The notes under the pieces are model-generated. The model was given only the letters and a program-made list of their open reading frames with translations, was not told the DNA's origin and did not search any database. From an uncultured Fimbriimonadales bacterium (GTDB lineage: Bacteria > Armatimonadota > Fimbriimonadia > Fimbriimonadales > GBS-DC): DNA of 7,056 nt. The position numbers and the translations under genes were made by a program. The stretch's first letter is position 1, and each line of letters opens with the position of its first letter. This document shows positions 5,650 to 7,056 of this stretch, in pieces. The stretch spans positions 1 to 7,056 of the forward strand of contig CALAMM010000062.1 of NCBI GenBank assembly GCA_937925775.1. Direction: 5' to 3'.

Positions 5650-5664
5650 TCTGTATTGGTGTGA

Positions 5665-7029
5665 TTACTCTATCTGTAGCATAGCCATCAGTGGCGAAAG
5701 GTTCGCCTGCTGATCGAGGCTCCAGACGAACTGTAGCACCTCATCTTGGCGGTTGCGGGGCAGCGCCCACTCGGTTAGCACATAGAACTTCGCCTCCACC
5801 TCTTCGTCGGTCATGGGGTTTCTGGCGTGTCCACGCGGGAAGGTGTTTTCCTCGGTGAGCGTGCGCCCATCTTTGAGGTGGAGTGTGATTCGGTTCGGGA
5901 TGCCCTCGGGGTAGCGGGCGTCCATCGCAGGGTCGTGGCGCACGGTGATTTTGCTCACGAGCTCCAGCAGCGCAGGGTCGGTGTAGCGTGTTTGCTCGAA
6001 GGTGTCCAAGTCGACCTTCCCGTCCATCAGGGCTGCGCCCACGATGTAGGGCAAGCTGTGGTCGGCGGTCTCTCGGCTCTGGGGACGCCACTTCTCTGGC
6101 TCGCTACCGATAATGGAGTAGCACGCTTCGAAGGTGTCGATTTCAATGCGTTCTATTTGGCGGAGGTCGCCGCCGAGTTGCTCGCGCAACGCCAGCGCTG
6201 CCCACACTGCGCTCTGCGCATGGTACTCCACGGGGTAGTACTTGATGTAGGTCTGGTTAATCATAAAGCCGCGCCCGTCCTCGCCGCCCAGCGGTCCCAC
6301 TGTGAACTCGCCTGAGACCTGCTTCATAAAGCCCATTTTGCCCTCGAAGAGTTCGGAGGGGCCAGTGAGACCGTGTTTGGCGAGCCAGCTGGCGAACACG
6401 GCGTGGCGGCTGGCGTTGGCGAAGGCGCACCCTTTCCATGCGGAGATCTCGCCTACGCGCGTCTGGCGTAGCGCCAAGCCCGACACGCCTGCGATGCTCA
6501 TCGCATGGCGCGTGGCATGAGCGTCCAGCCCCATCAAGCGGCTCGCCGCCGCCGACGCCGAGAACAGTCCGTAGTTGACATGGTCCCAGCCTCGCGCCCG
6601 CAAGCTGGCAGAATCGCATAGCCGACACTGGATCTCATACGCCAGCACGGTCGCCAACAGGGTCTCCTTACCCGAGCTGCCCTCCGCTTCCGCCACCGCC
6701 AGCACCGCCGCGATATTGTCGCTGGGATGGGCAGGCTCTTTGGACAGGTAGGTGTCGTTGTAGTCCAAGTAGCGGATGAGCAAGCCGTTCGCAAACGCCG
6801 CCCAGTCGGGCGAGGCTTTGTGGCGCGTGCCGATAATCGTGCCACCGTAGCTGCTGCTGACCTGCGTAGCGACCGCGCGTACCTGACGCGCCGTCTCCGA
6901 ACGCCACGCGCCGAACGCGCAGGCAATCGAATCGATAATCCGCCGCTTCGCCTCATGAACCGCCTCGTGCGGGAGCGAGTCGTAGCTCAGTTCCGTCGCA
7001 TAGCGTGCAAACCGCTCAGCTAAAGTCAT
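5665..7029 (-). CDS. MmgE/PrpD-family protein (2-methylcitrate dehydratase-like)
   Basis: 454-residue cytosolic protein of the MmgE/PrpD fold, which includes 2-methylcitrate dehydratase and cis-aconitate decarboxylase. It opens FARYATELSYDSLPHEAVHEAK (7-28) and IIDSIACAFGA. RYLDYNDTY (86-94) and AHPSDN (100-105) mark the active-site region. Candidate catalytic residues by position relative to cis-aconitate decarboxylase are Asp92, His101, His150 (DHVNYG), Lys199 (AWKGCAFANASRHAVFA) and Lys263 (YIKYYPVEYHAQ). The all-helical domain covers roughly 1-245 and the C-terminal lid domain 260-440, including RIEIDTF, TADHSLPYIV (321-330) and NRITLHLKDGRTL. Length is normal and nothing is missing. The substrate is not certain: no prpB, prpC or acn gene is in the window, so propionate catabolism is only one option. 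The ATG at 7029 is preceded by GGGAGG-N5. The upstream neighbour lies outside the window. Confidence 0.9.
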   Translation of the reverse strand: MTLAERFARYATELSYDSLPHEAVHEAKRRIIDSIACAFGAWRSETARQVRAVATQVSSSYGGTIIGTRHKASPDWAAFANGLLIRYLDYNDTYLSKEPAHPSDNIAAVLAVAEAEGSSGKETLLATVLAYEIQCRLCDSASLRARGWDHVNYGLFSASAAASRLMGLDAHATRHAMSIAGVSGLALRQTRVGEISAWKGCAFANASRHAVFASWLAKHGLTGPSELFEGKMGFMKQVSGEFTVGPLGGEDGRGFMINQTYIKYYPVEYHAQSAVWAALALREQLGGDLRQIERIEIDTFEACYSIIGSEPEKWRPQSRETADHSLPYIVGAALMDGKVDLDTFEQTRYTDPALLELVSKITVRHDPAMDARYPEGIPNRITLHLKDGRTLTEENTFPRGHARNPMTDEEVEAKFYVLTEWALPRNRQDEVLQFVWSLDQQANLSPLMAMLQIE

Positions 7030-7034
7030 CTTCG

Positions 7035-7040
7035 CCTCCC
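7035..7040 (-). promoter_or_regulatory. Shine-Dalgarno site fixing the MmgE/PrpD start
   Basis: Read leftward, GGGAGG is followed by CGAAG and then the ATG at 7029. This spacing is ideal, and the protein family begins at about this residue, so the longer reading from the GTG at the window edge (7056) is not needed. Confidence 0.7.
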
Positions 7041-7056
7041 TGTTGAGACCCTGCAC

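Noticed and set aside
5478..5664. tRNA, small RNA gene or CRISPR repeats in the longest intergenic gap
   Set aside because: No cloverleaf or regular repeat-spacer structure is present. The ~11-bp phased hexamers are far too short and close for CRISPR, and the palindromes are explained as hairpins.
6080..6089. TGGGGACGCC, identical to the left arm of the hairpin at 4401-4410
   Set aside because: It lies inside the MmgE/PrpD coding region with no matching right arm nearby, so it looks like coincidence rather than a second repeat copy.
7030..7056. MmgE/PrpD start at the GTG on the window edge
   Set aside because: A good Shine-Dalgarno site sits 5 nt before the ATG at 7029 and the family begins there. 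The extra nine residues translate that ribosome-binding region.
1..7056. Insertion sequence, prophage, toxin-antitoxin or defence system
   Set aside because: No transposase, integrase, terminal inverted repeats, nuclease or toxin motifs were found in any supported gene. Codon use looks uniform across the window.

Overview
The window looks like ordinary chromosomal DNA from a GC-rich, diderm (outer-membrane-bearing) bacterium, most probably a member of Armatimonadota. The strongest pointer is the prepilin-like protein at 4650-5477. Its N-terminus, with an FTLIELLVVIAIIAILAAIL stretch followed by LFPVFAQARAKARQTSCLSN, and its H-X9-DG motif are the style seen in the very large prepilin families of that phylum (Planctomycetes have related ones). 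An Omp85-type barrel with POTRA domains shows that there is an outer membrane. No mobile element, CRISPR array, rRNA or tRNA was seen. No stretch longer than 187 bp lacks a gene.

Left part (1-1667): the last 51 codons of an unrecognised gene run rightward and stop 6 bp from the stop of a leftward gene for a short Omp85/BamA-like outer-membrane protein (163-1629). That gene and rightward folC are divergent, with only 38 bp between their start codons. This gap holds two perfect TATAAT boxes in opposite orientation, arranged as an imperfect palindrome, and each lies so close to its start codon that little or no 5' leader is left.

Middle (1668-4394): folC (folate polyglutamylation/dihydrofolate synthesis) and mnmE (tRNA wobble-uridine modification GTPase) run rightward, 36 bp apart. 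mnmE has its own TACAAT box 7 bp before its ATG, again suggesting a leaderless mRNA. Both enzymes touch one-carbon metabolism, because MnmEG uses methylene-tetrahydrofolate, but this may be coincidental adjacency.

Right part (4395-7056): three leftward genes. A MmgE/PrpD-family protein (5665-7029) is followed by a 187-bp intergenic region, then the prepilin-like H-X9-DG protein (4650-5477) and a 60-residue lipoprotein (4457-4639), which are tightly coupled. These three have visible Shine-Dalgarno sequences, unlike the left-hand genes. The 187-bp gap contains six ~11-bp-phased hexamers upstream of the prepilin gene and a hairpin cluster with mutually exclusive pairings. A long hairpin separates the convergent mnmE and lipoprotein genes.

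I see no convincing new multi-gene system. The items most worth a second look are the palindromic leaderless divergent promoter, the phased repeat array, the alternative hairpins, and the prepilin/mini-lipoprotein pair.
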